Assembly: GCA_965247775.1 (NCBI GenBank)
Contig: OZ252031.1
Location: 1,364,001 to 1,428,000, forward strand
From: G965247775 sp965247775
GTDB lineage: Bacteria; Chloroflexota; Dehalococcoidia; Bin125
Reading direction: 5' to 3'
Length of the DNA: 64,000 bases
The notes beneath the pieces were generated by a model that saw nothing but the letters and a program-made list of their open reading frames with translations, ran no database searches and was not told the DNA's origin. A program made the translations under genes and the position numbers. Each line of letters opens with the position of its first letter. The first letter of the stretch is position 1. This document shows positions 1 to 8,131 of this stretch, one piece after another.

Positions 1-49
1 TCGGCCGGGGGCTCGGTCTGCCAGGGCATGGTCGGGGCCCGAGCGACCC

Positions 50-301
50 CTAGTCCAGGACCAACGTCAGGCAGGTGGTAGTGCGCTTCACGCCCGTGAT
101 CGTCTGGATCGACTCCGTGATGCAGCTCCCCAGCTTGTTCAGGTCGTCCGCCTCCATCTGGGCGATCACGTCGAACGGCCCCGTCACGGTGTCCACCTGC
201 ACCACCTTCGCGTGCTTCTGCCGCGCCACCCGGAGCCGGTCGGCCACGGCCTTGGCTGTGCCCACTTCGGTCTCGATCAGAACGTAGCTCTTGACTGCCA
301 T
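50..301 (-). CDS. Lrp/AsnC ligand-binding (RAM) domain protein, stand-alone
   Basis: This 83-residue protein consists only of the ligand-binding RAM fold of the Lrp/AsnC family; there is no helix-turn-helix. The beta-alpha-beta-beta-alpha-beta pattern is visible (YVLIETEVG at the start, the VDTVTGPFDVIAQ strand pair, and a final TTTCLTLVL strand). Stand-alone RAM proteins are known to bind amino acids or to co-assemble with full-length Lrp proteins; which applies here cannot be seen. A strong Shine-Dalgarno GGAGGAG lies about 12 bases upstream of the ATG on the minus strand. It is divergent from pheS with about 115 bases between starts, so the two promoters share this gap. No other Lrp gene is in the window. 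Confidence 0.85.
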   Translation of the reverse strand: MAVKSYVLIETEVGTAKAVADRLRVARQKHAKVVQVDTVTGPFDVIAQMEADDLNKLGSCITESIQTITGVKRTTTCLTLVLD

Positions 302-379
302 CGCACCGGCGCTCCTCCATCACTCGCTGCCGATCGGCGCGAGTGTACCAGGGGTCCGCCCCTCGTCGGCCCGCGCGCA

Positions 380-409
380 TTGACCCTGGGGAAAGCCCGT
401 TTGTACGGT
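380..409 (+). promoter_or_regulatory. pheS promoter, apparently leaderless
   Basis: A -35 box TTGACC (380-385) is followed after 18 bases by a -10 box TACGGT (404-409). Transcription would begin near 416, i.e. at the ATG at 417, so the mRNA would have no leader. The same TTGACC hexamer precedes both tRNA promoters, the infC promoter and the SRP RNA promoter in this window, which supports it as the local -35 consensus. No transcript data are available. Confidence 0.5.
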
Positions 410-416
410 GCCAGCA

Positions 417-1433
417 ATGACCAACACCAATCTCGACGCCCTCGACCGGCGCGCTCGCGCCGCCCTCGCCGCCGCCGCCGACCTTGCCGCCACCGACGAC
501 TGGCGCATCGCCTTCCTCGGCCGCAGCGGCGAACTCACCGCTGTCCTGCGCGGCGTCCGCGACCTCCCCCCGGACGACCGCCCAGCCGCGGGCCAGGCCG
601 CCAACGGCCTCAAAGCTGCCCTGGAGGAGGCGCTGGAGGATCGGCGCGCCCAGCTCCGTACCGCCCAAGCCGCCGCCCAGGCCGGCGCCCGCATCGATGT
701 CACCCTGCCCGCCCGCCCCCAGCCCCGCGGCCACCTCCACCCCGTCACCCGCACCCGCCGCGCCATGGAGCGCGCCTTCCGCGAGATGGGCTTCGACGTC
801 GTCGAGGGCCCCGAGGTCGAGTGGGACACCTACAACTTCGATCGCCTCCGCATCCCCCGTGACCACCCCGCCCGCGACATGTGGGACACCATCTGGATCG
901 ACCCCGAACTCCAGGACACCGCCGCCGACCCGCCACCCCGCCGCCTCCTCCGCACGCATACCTCCCCCATGCAGATCCGCTACCTGGAGACGCACCGCCC
1001 CCCCATCCGCGTCATCGTCCCCGGCACCTGCTACCGCTACGAGGCCACCGACGCCACCCACGAGTGGATGCTCACCCAGATCGAGGGCCTCGTCATCGAC
1101 GAGGGCGTCTCCTTCGCCCATCTCAAGGGCACCCTCGAGTCGTTCGTCCACCGCTTCTTCGGGCCAGACGTCGAGACCCGCTTCCGCTGCGACTACTTCC
1201 CCTTCGTCGAACCCGGCGCCGAACTCGCCATCCGTTGGCAGGGCCGCTGGCTGGAGATGCTCGGCTCCGGCATGGTCCACCCCGAGATCATCCAGGCCGC
1301 CGGCCTCGACCCCGAGCAGTACACTGGCTTCGCCTTCGGCATGGGTGTCGAGCGCTTCGCCATGCTGCGCTACGGCATCGACGACATCCGCTACTTCTAC
1401 GCCAACGACCTCCGCTTCCTGGAGCAGTTCTGA
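417..1433 (+). CDS. pheS: Phenylalanyl-tRNA synthetase alpha subunit
   Basis: The protein (338 aa) is the catalytic alpha subunit of the heterotetrameric PheRS, which charges tRNA-Phe in the cytoplasm. The N-terminal coiled-coil arm (about 1-95) is followed by the class II aminoacyl-tRNA synthetase core: motif 1 region around RAMERAFREMGFDVVEGPE, motif 2 with THTSPMQ and the TCYRYEATDATHEW stretch, and motif 3 GMGVERFAMLRYGI near the C-terminus. Length is normal for bacterial PheS. A GTG at 408 is in frame, but it overlaps the -10 box; I prefer ATG 417, which sits 8 bases after that box. pheT follows in the same direction after 34 bases. Confidence 0.97.
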   Translation: MTNTNLDALDRRARAALAAAADLAATDDWRIAFLGRSGELTAVLRGVRDLPPDDRPAAGQAANGLKAALEEALEDRRAQLRTAQAAAQAGARIDVTLPARPQPRGHLHPVTRTRRAMERAFREMGFDVVEGPEVEWDTYNFDRLRIPRDHPARDMWDTIWIDPELQDTAADPPPRRLLRTHTSPMQIRYLETHRPPIRVIVPGTCYRYEATDATHEWMLTQIEGLVIDEGVSFAHLKGTLESFVHRFFGPDVETRFRCDYFPFVEPGAELAIRWQGRWLEMLGSGMVHPEIIQAAGLDPEQYTGFAFGMGVERFAMLRYGIDDIRYFYANDLRFLEQF

Positions 1434-1467
1434 TGCGCTCCCGGCGCACACCGGGGGAGGATCGCTG

Positions 1468-3912
1468 GTGAAAGTCCCCCTCACCTGGCTCGCCGACTAC
1501 GTCGACATCACCCTCTCCGTCGATGCCCTGGCCCACCGCCTCTCCATGGCCGGCGCGGAGGTCGGGGCCGTCGAGCGCGCCAGCGGCGACTGGGACCGCG
1601 TCCACGTCGGCCTCGTCACCGCCCTCGACCCCCATCCCAACGCCGACCGCCTCCGCCTCGCCACCGTCGACTTCGGCGGCGCGGAGCCGCAGACGGTGGT
1701 CTGCGGCGCGCCCAACGTCGCCCTCGGCCAGAAGATCGCCTTCGCCCAGGAGGGCGCCCGGCTCTTCGACGGCCACAGCGGCGAGCCCATCACCCTCAAG
1801 CCCTCCAAGATCCGCGGCGTCGTCTCCGCCGGCATGGTCTGCTCCGAGCGCGAACTCGGCCTCTCCGACCAGCACGAGGGCATCCTCGTCCTCGGCGAGG
1901 GCCTCACCGTCGGTGCCCCTCTCGCCGACGTCCTCGGCGAGACCGTCCTCGATATCACGCCCACCCCCAACCGCCCCGACCATCTCTCCATCCTGGGCAT
2001 CGCCCGCGAGGTTGCCGCCCTCACCGGCCAAGCCCTCCGGGAGCCCGACGCCGCCTATCCCGCTGAGGGACCGCCCGTGAGAGACGGGACCTCGGTCGAG
2101 ATCCTCGACCCCGACCTCTGCCCACGCTACGTCGCCTCCATCATCCGCGGCATCGAGGTCCGCCCTTCCCCTGACTGGATCCAGCAGCGCCTCCTCGCCG
2201 CCGGCCAGCGCCCCATCAACAACGTCGTCGATGTGACCAACTTCGTCATGCTGGAGATGGGCCAGCCCCTTCACGCCTTCGACTTCGACCGCCTCCAGGG
2301 CGGCCGCATCGTCGTGCGCCGGCCCCGCCCCGGCGAACGCATCCGCCTCCTCGACGGCAGCGACCATTCACTCAGCCCCGACCACCTGCTCATCGCCGAC
2401 GCCCAGGGAGCGGTCGCCGTCGCCGGGGTCATGGGCGGCGCCGAGTCGGAGGTCTCCCCCACCACGGCCAACATCCTGCTGGAGGCAGCCAACTTCCACC
2501 CCGGCGCTCTGCGCCGTACCGCGGCGGCGCTCCGCCAGCGCACCGAGGCCAGCCTGCGCTTCGAGAAGGGGCTCAACCCGGAACTGGCCACCGCTGCATC
2601 CGCCCGGGCCATGCGCCTCCTCCTCGAAACCGCCGGCGGCGGCGCCGACGCCGGCATCGTCGACGCCTACCCTGGCAAGACGCCCTCCGCCCCCGTCCAC
2701 CTTTCCCAGCGACGCCTTACGCAGATCGCCGGCGTAGACCTGCCCCGGGATGAGGTGCGCACCATCCTCACGGGTCTCGGCTTCGGCCTGCACCTCACCG
2801 ACGACGGCTACGACGTGCGGCCGCCCTATTGGCGCACCGACGTCGCCATCGCAGACGACGTCGTCGAGGAGGTCGCCCGCATCAAAGGCTACGACAACCT
2901 GCCCAGCCTCGGCCTGCCGGGCGCCCTCCCCGATCCCGAGCGCGACCCGCTGCGCGAGACCCGCGAGGCCGTCCGCGACGCCCTCGCCGCCCTGGGTTGC
3001 GCCGAGGCCATCACCTACGCCGCTGTCAGCGAGACTGCCCTGGCCGCGCTTCCCGGCCCCGCCCAAACAGTGGAGGCGCTGGCCCTGCTCAACCCCATGA
3101 GTCAGGAGCACGCCTGCATGCGCACCTCGCTGCGCACCGGCCTGCTGACGTCCTACGCCGCCAACGCCCCCCGCGGGCGCGCCCGCCCCACCGGACCCGT
3201 GCAGCTCTTCGAGGCGGGCAAGGTCTTCCTGCCGCGCGGGCCCGCGGACCTGCCCGACGAGAGGCTCCATCTCCTCATCCTCGCTGGCGGCGCGACGGCC
3301 CCCTCCCCCCACGACACGACCGTCCGCCCGCTGGACCTCTTCGACCTCAAGGCCCTGCTCGACGGCGTCGCGGCGTCGCTGCGCCTCCGCTTCGAGTACG
3401 CCTCGCCAAGCGACCCCGACCCCGCCCTCCTGCCGGGCCTCACCGCCACCGTGAGCGTTCCCCAGGGCCAGGGTAAGCGCCGCCGCCTGAGCGCCATCGG
3501 CGTCGTGGGCCGGCTGGACCCGGCCCTGGCGGGCCGCTTCGATATCGAGGACGACGTATTCCTTGCCGAGATCGATCTCACCGCGCTGGCCGCGCTTGAA
3601 ACCCCACCCGTCCGCGTGGGAACGCTCAGCCGCTTCCCCCTCGTGGTCGAGGATCTGGCCGTCGTCGTGGACGAGGACACCCCCGCCGCCGCCGTCGCCG
3701 CCATCCTCACCCGCCCCGGCCTGGTGGAGCGCGCCGACCTCTTCGACCTCTACCGCGGGCCGCCCGTCGCCCAGGGCAAGGTCTCCCTCGCCTACAGCGT
3801 CACCTACCGCGCCGACGACCGCACCCTCACCGACGACGAGGTCTCCAAGGTGCGCGGCGGCATCGTCAAGCAGCTCCAGCGTGAGCTGGCCGCCTCGATC
3901 CGCGAAGCCTGA
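1468..3912 (+). CDS. pheT: Phenylalanyl-tRNA synthetase beta subunit
   Basis: The 814-residue beta subunit partners PheS. It shows the family order: tRNA-binding OB fold (about 40-150), B3/B4 editing domain (about 210-380), B5 domain with two helix-turn-helix-like repeats (about 400-475), a degenerate class II core, and the C-terminal ferredoxin-fold anticodon-binding domain that starts at RFPLVVEDLAVVVDE and ends at the protein end. The start is GTG 1468 because the product begins VKVPLTWLADYVD, the usual PheT N-terminus, and GGGGGAGG lies 8 bases upstream. The reading frame is open far upstream inside pheS, but that part is low-complexity and is a shadow of pheS. Confidence 0.97.
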   Translation: MKVPLTWLADYVDITLSVDALAHRLSMAGAEVGAVERASGDWDRVHVGLVTALDPHPNADRLRLATVDFGGAEPQTVVCGAPNVALGQKIAFAQEGARLFDGHSGEPITLKPSKIRGVVSAGMVCSERELGLSDQHEGILVLGEGLTVGAPLADVLGETVLDITPTPNRPDHLSILGIAREVAALTGQALREPDAAYPAEGPPVRDGTSVEILDPDLCPRYVASIIRGIEVRPSPDWIQQRLLAAGQRPINNVVDVTNFVMLEMGQPLHAFDFDRLQGGRIVVRRPRPGERIRLLDGSDHSLSPDHLLIADAQGAVAVAGVMGGAESEVSPTTANILLEAANFHPGALRRTAAALRQRTEASLRFEKGLNPELATAASARAMRLLLETAGGGADAGIVDAYPGKTPSAPVHLSQRRLTQIAGVDLPRDEVRTILTGLGFGLHLTDDGYDVRPPYWRTDVAIADDVVEEVARIKGYDNLPSLGLPGALPDPERDPLRETREAVRDALAALGCAEAITYAAVSETALAALPGPAQTVEALALLNPMSQEHACMRTSLRTGLLTSYAANAPRGRARPTGPVQLFEAGKVFLPRGPADLPDERLHLLILAGGATAPSPHDTTVRPLDLFDLKALLDGVAASLRLRFEYASPSDPDPALLPGLTATVSVPQGQGKRRRLSAIGVVGRLDPALAGRFDIEDDVFLAEIDLTALAALETPPVRVGTLSRFPLVVEDLAVVVDEDTPAAAVAAILTRPGLVERADLFDLYRGPPVAQGKVSLAYSVTYRADDRTLTDDEVSKVRGGIVKQLQRELAASIREA

Positions 3913-3935
3913 GGCGCCGATAGCGTGTGGGGACC

Positions 3936-4568
3936 GTGACGCAGCCACTCACCTGCCAACGATGCGGCGACGCCTTCCGGCTCAGCCAGGCGCGTCAGGA
4001 CCGTTTCCCCGGCTGGCAGCCCAAGCTCTGCCCGCGCTGCCACGCATCCACCGGGAACAAGAAACGACGGGCGAGCGCCGCGGCCGAAGAGAACCTCACC
4101 ACGGCCCAGGTCCTCGATCGCTATCAGGACGGGCCCGCCAGCGGCGTCTTCACCGATGGCGCCTGCACCGGCAATCCCGGACCGGGCGGCTGGGGCGCGG
4201 TCTACGCCCTCAACGGGAAGATCGTCGAACAACGCCACGGCCACGACCCCGACACCACCAACAACCGCATGGAACTCACCGCCGTCATTGAGGGCCTCGA
4301 GATGGCCCCACCCACCGAACCCACCGATATCTATTCCGACAGTCAGCTCGTCGTGAACACACTCACCAAATGGGCCGCGGGCTGGGAGAGGCGCGGCTGG
4401 CGCCGAAAGTCGGGCCCCGTGCTCAACCTGGAGTTGGTCCAGGAAGCCTACGCCCTGGCCGTCGCCCGGCCCCAGGCGCACATCCGCTGGATCCGCGGCC
4501 ACGACGGATCGCGCTGGAACGAGTACGCCGACGCCCTCGCCACCGCCTACCGCCGCGACGTCCTCTGA
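3936..4568 (+). CDS. rnhA: RNase HI with N-terminal zinc ribbon
   Basis: RNase HI cleaves the RNA strand of RNA-DNA hybrids. The catalytic domain starts at about residue 68 with VFTDGACTGNPGPGGWG; the other acidic residues lie in NNRMELTA, YSDSQ and NEYADALA, and the histidine is in IRGHDG, so the D-E-D-H-D set is complete. In front is a small zinc-ribbon with two CxxC pairs (CQRC and CPRC about 25 residues apart), which ordinary RNase HI lacks. A TAGCGT -10-like box ends at 3926, directly before an in-frame GTG at 3927; GTG 3936, 9 bases further, fits a leaderless start better. It follows pheT after a short gap. Confidence 0.92.
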   Translation: MTQPLTCQRCGDAFRLSQARQDRFPGWQPKLCPRCHASTGNKKRRASAAAEENLTTAQVLDRYQDGPASGVFTDGACTGNPGPGGWGAVYALNGKIVEQRHGHDPDTTNNRMELTAVIEGLEMAPPTEPTDIYSDSQLVVNTLTKWAAGWERRGWRRKSGPVLNLELVQEAYALAVARPQAHIRWIRGHDGSRWNEYADALATAYRRDVL

Positions 4569-4657
4569 GCGCGGCCACGCACGCCCCTCGTTCCCCGTCG
4601 GCGCGCGCGCCGCCCGGACCGATCCCGTAGACTCGCCCCATCTCGAAGGAGCAGCGT

Positions 4658-5836
4658 ATGAAGGTCGGCGTCCACTTCAACTTCCAGAACTACGCGGACT
4701 GGGACCGCTTCGATCGCGCCGACGCCGATGAGCCGCAGCCCGTCCCGGACGCGCAGATCTACGAGGAGGAGTTGCACTTGGGCAGCCTGGTGGAGCCGCT
4801 CGGCTTCGACTCCCTCTGGGCCATCGACCACCACTTCTCCCCATACATCATGACCGCCGGCGCCTTGCAGAACCTGACCTACTTCGCCGGCCTGACCCAG
4901 CGCATCGACTTCGGCACCATGGTCGTGGTCCTGCCCTGGTACGACCCCGTCGTGGTCGCTGAGCAGATCGCCGTGCTCGACAACATGCTCCAGGGGCGCA
5001 AGCTCACCATCGGCCTGGGGCGCGGCGCCGGCCAGCGCGAGTTCGACGCCTTCCGCGTCCCCATGGGCCAATCCCGAGGCCGCTTCATGGAGGCGCTCGC
5101 CGTCCTCCGCCAGGCCTGGAGCAACGAGTGGTTCGAGCACCAGGGGGAGCATTTCACGATCCCCCGCACGACCATCCGCCCCCGACCCCGCACGCCGGAG
5201 TTGATCGACCGCCTCAAGGTCGCCTGGATCAGCCCCGAGACCCTGCGCCTCGCCGCCGAGGCCGGCCTCGGCATGCTCTTCACCAACCAGAAGAGCTGGG
5301 ACGAGTACGGCGATGACCTGCGCGAGTTCAACGCCGTCCGCGCCGAGCAGGGCTGGGGAGCCCTGCGGCCCACCGTGGTGGTCAACATGGTCTGCGCCGC
5401 CTCCGAGGAGGAGGGCTGGGAGCGCATGCGGCGGCACGTCACGGAGGCGCAGGAGAGCGTCGAGCGGCACTACCACTTCAGCGACAGCGCCCACTTCAAA
5501 GAGGCCGGTGGCTACGAGTTCTACGAGCTGTTCGAGAAGACCCTCAAGCGCAAGTCCTTGCGCGAGATCGGCGAGTACAACTCCCGCCCCCAGGCCTACG
5601 GCACGCCCGAGCAGTGCCTCGCCAAGCTCCAGATGATTCAGGCCAAGACCAGCGCCGAGGAGCTGGTGCTCAACGTGCGCTTCGGGGGCATGCCCGCGGC
5701 GCAGGCCGAAGACAGCATGCGCCGCTTCGCCGAAACCGTCCTGCCGCAGCTCCAAGAGATGGAGGAGCAAGTCACCGCGCCGGCCTCCACCGTCCCGGCG
5801 AGCACGGCCGAGCCCTACCGGCTGCCGGGAGCCTGA
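4658..5836 (+). CDS. LLM-class flavin-dependent oxidoreductase
   Basis: This 392-residue protein belongs to the bacterial luciferase-like monooxygenase superfamily (TIM barrel using FMN or F420). The N-terminus MKVGVHFNFQN, the following GSLVEPLGFDSLWAIDHHF stretch, the GRKLTIGLGRGAGQREF segment and a late GTPEQCLAKL are typical. The substrate cannot be inferred. The start is ATG 4658, with GAAGGAG about 8 bases upstream; a TAGACT -10-like box at 4628-4633 gives a short leader. The stop codon at 5834-5836 abuts the cupin reading frame that follows, so the two genes look like a coupled pair. Confidence 0.93.
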   Translation: MKVGVHFNFQNYADWDRFDRADADEPQPVPDAQIYEEELHLGSLVEPLGFDSLWAIDHHFSPYIMTAGALQNLTYFAGLTQRIDFGTMVVVLPWYDPVVVAEQIAVLDNMLQGRKLTIGLGRGAGQREFDAFRVPMGQSRGRFMEALAVLRQAWSNEWFEHQGEHFTIPRTTIRPRPRTPELIDRLKVAWISPETLRLAAEAGLGMLFTNQKSWDEYGDDLREFNAVRAEQGWGALRPTVVVNMVCAASEEEGWERMRRHVTEAQESVERHYHFSDSAHFKEAGGYEFYELFEKTLKRKSLREIGEYNSRPQAYGTPEQCLAKLQMIQAKTSAEELVLNVRFGGMPAAQAEDSMRRFAETVLPQLQEMEEQVTAPASTVPASTAEPYRLPGA

Positions 5837-5837
5837 G

Positions 5838-6239
5838 CCCGCCGTACACACCTTCCACATCGCCGCTGAGGCGGAATGGAACCCTCGGCGTCACGTCGAG
5901 AAGATCCTCGGCCGCGAACGTGACGGCGACTTCAGCGTTGCCTGCTGGGAGCCCGGCCAGATCAGCCCCAACCACTGCCACCCCTGGGCCACCGAGATCT
6001 ACTTCTGCTACCAGGGCGGCGGCGAAATGTGGACCGAGGAGCGGACCGTCCCCATCGACGCCGGCGGCTTCGTCGTCCATCCGCCCGGCGAGCTGCACGA
6101 ATATCGCAATGGTCCGCAGCGCACGCTGCTCTTCCGCGTCCGCCACGGCGGCGATCCCGCCCCACGCATCAAGGAGTGGCTCAGCAACCCCGACTGGACC
6201 CCCACGCCCGAGGACCTCGCCTACTACCCGCCGGCCTGA
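5838..6239 (+). CDS. Cupin-domain protein lacking a recognisable start codon
   Basis: The frame reads PAVHTFHIAAEAEWNPRRHV, then a complete cupin: PGQISPNHCHPWATEIYFC carries the metal-binding His/Glu set and HPPGELHEY the second motif; about 133 residues in all. Oddly, between the frame's preceding stop (5634-5636) and ATG 6027 there is no ATG, GTG, TTG or CTG in frame, and ATG 6027 lies in mid-domain after the first metal-binding motif. The frame begins exactly one base after the stop of the flavin oxidoreductase. Either the start was lost (a TGATGCCC junction with one T missing would give the observed TGAGCCC), or a rare start or a +1 shift at the UGA is used. The enzyme function is unknown; cupins are diverse. 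Confidence 0.7.
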   Translation, partial: PAVHTFHIAAEAEWNPRRHVEKILGRERDGDFSVACWEPGQISPNHCHPWATEIYFCYQGGGEMWTEERTVPIDAGGFVVHPPGELHEYRNGPQRTLLFRVRHGGDPAPRIKEWLSNPDWTPTPEDLAYYPPA

Positions 6240-6266
6240 AGCGCGGCTGCGGAGGAGGTGAGCGCC

Positions 6267-6629
6267 CTACGCCGCTGGCAGCGCCGCCTTGACCGTCTCC
6301 GCCACGGCCGCGAACCCCGCCGGGTCCCGCACCGCCAGATCCGCCAGCACCTTGCGATCGATCTCCACGTGGGCCAGCTTCAGGCCGTGAATGAAGCTGC
6401 TGTAGGACATCCCATGCAGCCGCGCCGCCGCGTTGATGCGCTGAATCCAGAGGCGGCGGAAGTCGCCCTTGCGATCCCGCCGATCCCGATAGGCGTAGGC
6501 CAGCGCGTGCAAGCGCGACTCCGAAGCGCGCCGGAAAATCCGGTGGCGCTGCCCCCGATGCCCCTTCGTCTGGGCCAGCACGTTCTTGTGGCGGCGGCGC
6601 GCCTGGGGCCGGTTGCGGGCACGGGGCAT
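6267..6629 (-). CDS. rplT: 50S ribosomal protein L20
   Basis: L20 (120 aa) is an early-assembly protein of the large ribosomal subunit and, in some bacteria, represses its own operon. The N-terminus MPRARNRPQARRRHKNVLAQ, then KGHRG, FRRLWIQRINAAAR and FIHGLKLA are characteristic. It is the last gene of infC-rpmI-rplT, separated from rpmI by 54 bases. It ends tail-to-tail with the cupin gene, 27 bases apart, with no obvious U-tract terminator. Confidence 0.97.
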   Translation of the reverse strand: MPRARNRPQARRRHKNVLAQTKGHRGQRHRIFRRASESRLHALAYAYRDRRDRKGDFRRLWIQRINAAARLHGMSYSSFIHGLKLAHVEIDRKVLADLAVRDPAGFAAVAETVKAALPAA

Positions 6630-6683
6630 CGCGGACCTGCTTTCCGGACGGACGCCCGCGCGCCCGTCGAGCCGATCGGGCGC

Positions 6684-6887
6684 TCAGACTCCGTAGGGGA
6701 GCAGACGCTTGATCTTCTTGCGGTAGCCGCGCGTCGCCACGGGGTGCATATCGCCCATCGCGTAGAGCTGGCGGCGTTTCTTCTTGCTCTTGTTATGGCC
6801 GCGGTGGCCCTTCATGCGTAGCACCCGCCCGGTGCCGGTCACGTGGAAGCGCTTCTTGGCCCCCCGATGGGTCTTCATCTTGGGCAC
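6684..6887 (-). CDS. rpmI: 50S ribosomal protein L35
   Basis: L35 (67 aa) has the diagnostic PKMKTHRGAKKRF start and the HRGHNKSKKKRRQL stretch. The start codon is GTG; its first base is the last base of the infC stop codon (TAGTG junction), so translation is probably coupled to infC. Middle gene of the IF-3/L35/L20 operon. Confidence 0.97.
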   Translation of the reverse strand: MPKMKTHRGAKKRFHVTGTGRVLRMKGHRGHNKSKKKRRQLYAMGDMHPVATRGYRKKIKRLLPYGV

Positions 6888-7516
6888 TAGCTCACCGCCT
6901 GCTCGGGCGCGGCGCTCGCCTCCGCCGCCTCCGCTTCGCGCTCCTTCGCCAGAGCCGCGGCCTTCACCTTGTCCTCGGCCACGATCACGCTCATGAAGCG
7001 CCCCTCCATCCCGAGATTCTTCTCCACCACCAGCGGGAGGTACTCTTCCGCTTCCAGACGCTCCATCATCTCCCGAATCCGCCCCCGCCCGATCTCCGGA
7101 TGCGTGATCTCCCGGCCCCGGAACATCACCGTCAGCTTCACCTTGTCGCCCGCCCGCAGCAGCTTCGCCGCCGTGCGCAGTTTGAAATCCATATCGTGCT
7201 TGCCGATGCTCGGCTTCATCTTGACTTCGCGCAGCACCACCCGGCTCTGCTTCTTGCGTCCTTCATTCTCTCGCTTGGCTTGCTCGTACTTGAACTTCCC
7301 GTAGTCCAGAATCCGCGTTACCGGCGGCCGCGCCGTCGGCGCGACTTCCACCAGGTCCAGCCCTTGCTCCCGGGCCAGCTCCAGGGCCTTCTCCGTCTCC
7401 ATGACGCCCAGCTGCTCGCCGTCGGCGTCGATCACCCGAACTTCGCGCACCCGGATGCGTTCGTTGAGTCGGTGCTCGGCCTTTGCCAGGGGCTGCCTCT
7501 GCTTTCCTGCGACCAT
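6887..7516 (-). CDS. infC: Translation initiation factor IF-3
   Basis: IF-3 binds the 30S subunit and proofreads initiator tRNA and start codon choice. The N-domain (LNERIRVREVRVIDADGEQ) and C-domain (EVKMKPSIGKHDMDFKLRTA, then KVKLTVMFRGREI) are complete. The frame also has an ATG at 7576, but that ATG overlaps the predicted -10 box at 7575-7580, so it would lie outside the mRNA; the product from ATG 7516 begins MVAGKQRQPLAKAEHRLNE, which resembles the usual N-terminus. That gives 209 aa including an acidic Ala/Glu-rich C-terminal tail. E. coli infC is regulated through its rare start codon; that is not seen here. First gene of its operon. Confidence 0.95.
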   Translation of the reverse strand: MVAGKQRQPLAKAEHRLNERIRVREVRVIDADGEQLGVMETEKALELAREQGLDLVEVAPTARPPVTRILDYGKFKYEQAKRENEGRKKQSRVVLREVKMKPSIGKHDMDFKLRTAAKLLRAGDKVKLTVMFRGREITHPEIGRGRIREMMERLEAEEYLPLVVEKNLGMEGRFMSVIVAEDKVKAAALAKEREAEAAEASAAPEQAVS

Positions 7517-7574
7517 CACCCGTCGGCTCGCCCACGCGGTTCGAGCCCCGCGCGACGGACGCGACCAGAGGATC

Positions 7575-7604
7575 ATGCTAGCAACCGTCCGAAAATCGGG
7601 TCAA
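7575..7604 (-). promoter_or_regulatory. Promoter of the infC-rpmI-rplT operon
   Basis: On the minus strand TTGACC (7599-7604) is followed after 18 bases by TAGCAT (7575-7580). Transcription would start near 7565, leaving about 50 bases before ATG 7516. The -35 hexamer is identical to that of the tRNA and SRP RNA promoters nearby. Confidence 0.5.
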
Positions 7605-7626
7605 ACCCGCCCTCCTCAAGCGCCCC

Positions 7627-8130
7627 CTACCGCGGCACCTCCAGCACCACCAGCAGCGCCCCTTGCTCCGCCGACTCCCCCACCGCCACGTGCACCGTCC
7701 GCACGACAGCCTCCAGCGGCGATCGGATCTCGTTGTTCATCTTCATCGCCACGATCACTAGCAACGGGTCCCCCTGCCGCACTGCATCCCCTTCCGCCAC
7801 CAGCACCTCGGTCACCACCCCCGTCATGGGAGCGGACACGGCCAGCTCCCCCTCGGCGAAGGTCGGCTCCGGCAGCCGTCCCCCGCGCAACACCGAGACC
7901 GCGTGCTGTCGCGGCCCCACCGTCACGCGCAGCCCTCGCCCGGCTCGCGCGATGTGAACCGTCGTCGTGTGCTGGCCCACGCGCAGGCGGTGCAGCCCAT
8001 CGCCGCCGGGCTCCAGCGCGATCTCCTGCTCCACCCCGTTCAGCCGCACCGTAAGCCGGCCCTGCGGCCCCTGTCGCACCTCCAGCTCACACGGCGCCCC
8101 GTCGATCTCCAGTGTCAGCGTGCGCACCAC
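7627..8130 (-). CDS. Biotin carboxyl carrier protein (acyl-CoA carboxylase)
   Basis: The 167-residue protein ends in a biotinyl domain with the canonical biotinylation site AMKMNNEI (the lysine carries biotin), preceded by SAPMTGVVTEVLVAEGD. Residues 1-85 form a beta-rich region (TLEIDGAPCELEV, RLNGVEQEIAL) like the inter-domain region of acyl-CoA carboxylase alpha subunits. The start is one of two tandem GTG codons just after the accC stop (TGAGGTGGTG), so expression is coupled. In many bacteria this module is fused to the biotin carboxylase; here they are adjacent. No carboxyltransferase gene is in the window, so acetyl-, propionyl- or another acyl-CoA remains open. Confidence 0.9.
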   Translation of the reverse strand: MVRTLTLEIDGAPCELEVRQGPQGRLTVRLNGVEQEIALEPGGDGLHRLRVGQHTTTVHIARAGRGLRVTVGPRQHAVSVLRGGRLPEPTFAEGELAVSAPMTGVVTEVLVAEGDAVRQGDPLLVIVAMKMNNEIRSPLEAVVRTVHVAVGESAEQGALLVVLEVPR

Positions 8131-8131
8131 C

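Noticed and set aside
484..1467. Long upstream extension of the pheT frame
   Set aside because: It is Ser/Pro/Ala-rich and overlaps pheS; PheT homology starts exactly at GTG 1468, which has its own ribosome-binding site.
6027..6239. ATG 6027 as start of the cupin gene
   Set aside because: It would remove the first cupin metal-binding motif, which is plainly present upstream in the same frame.
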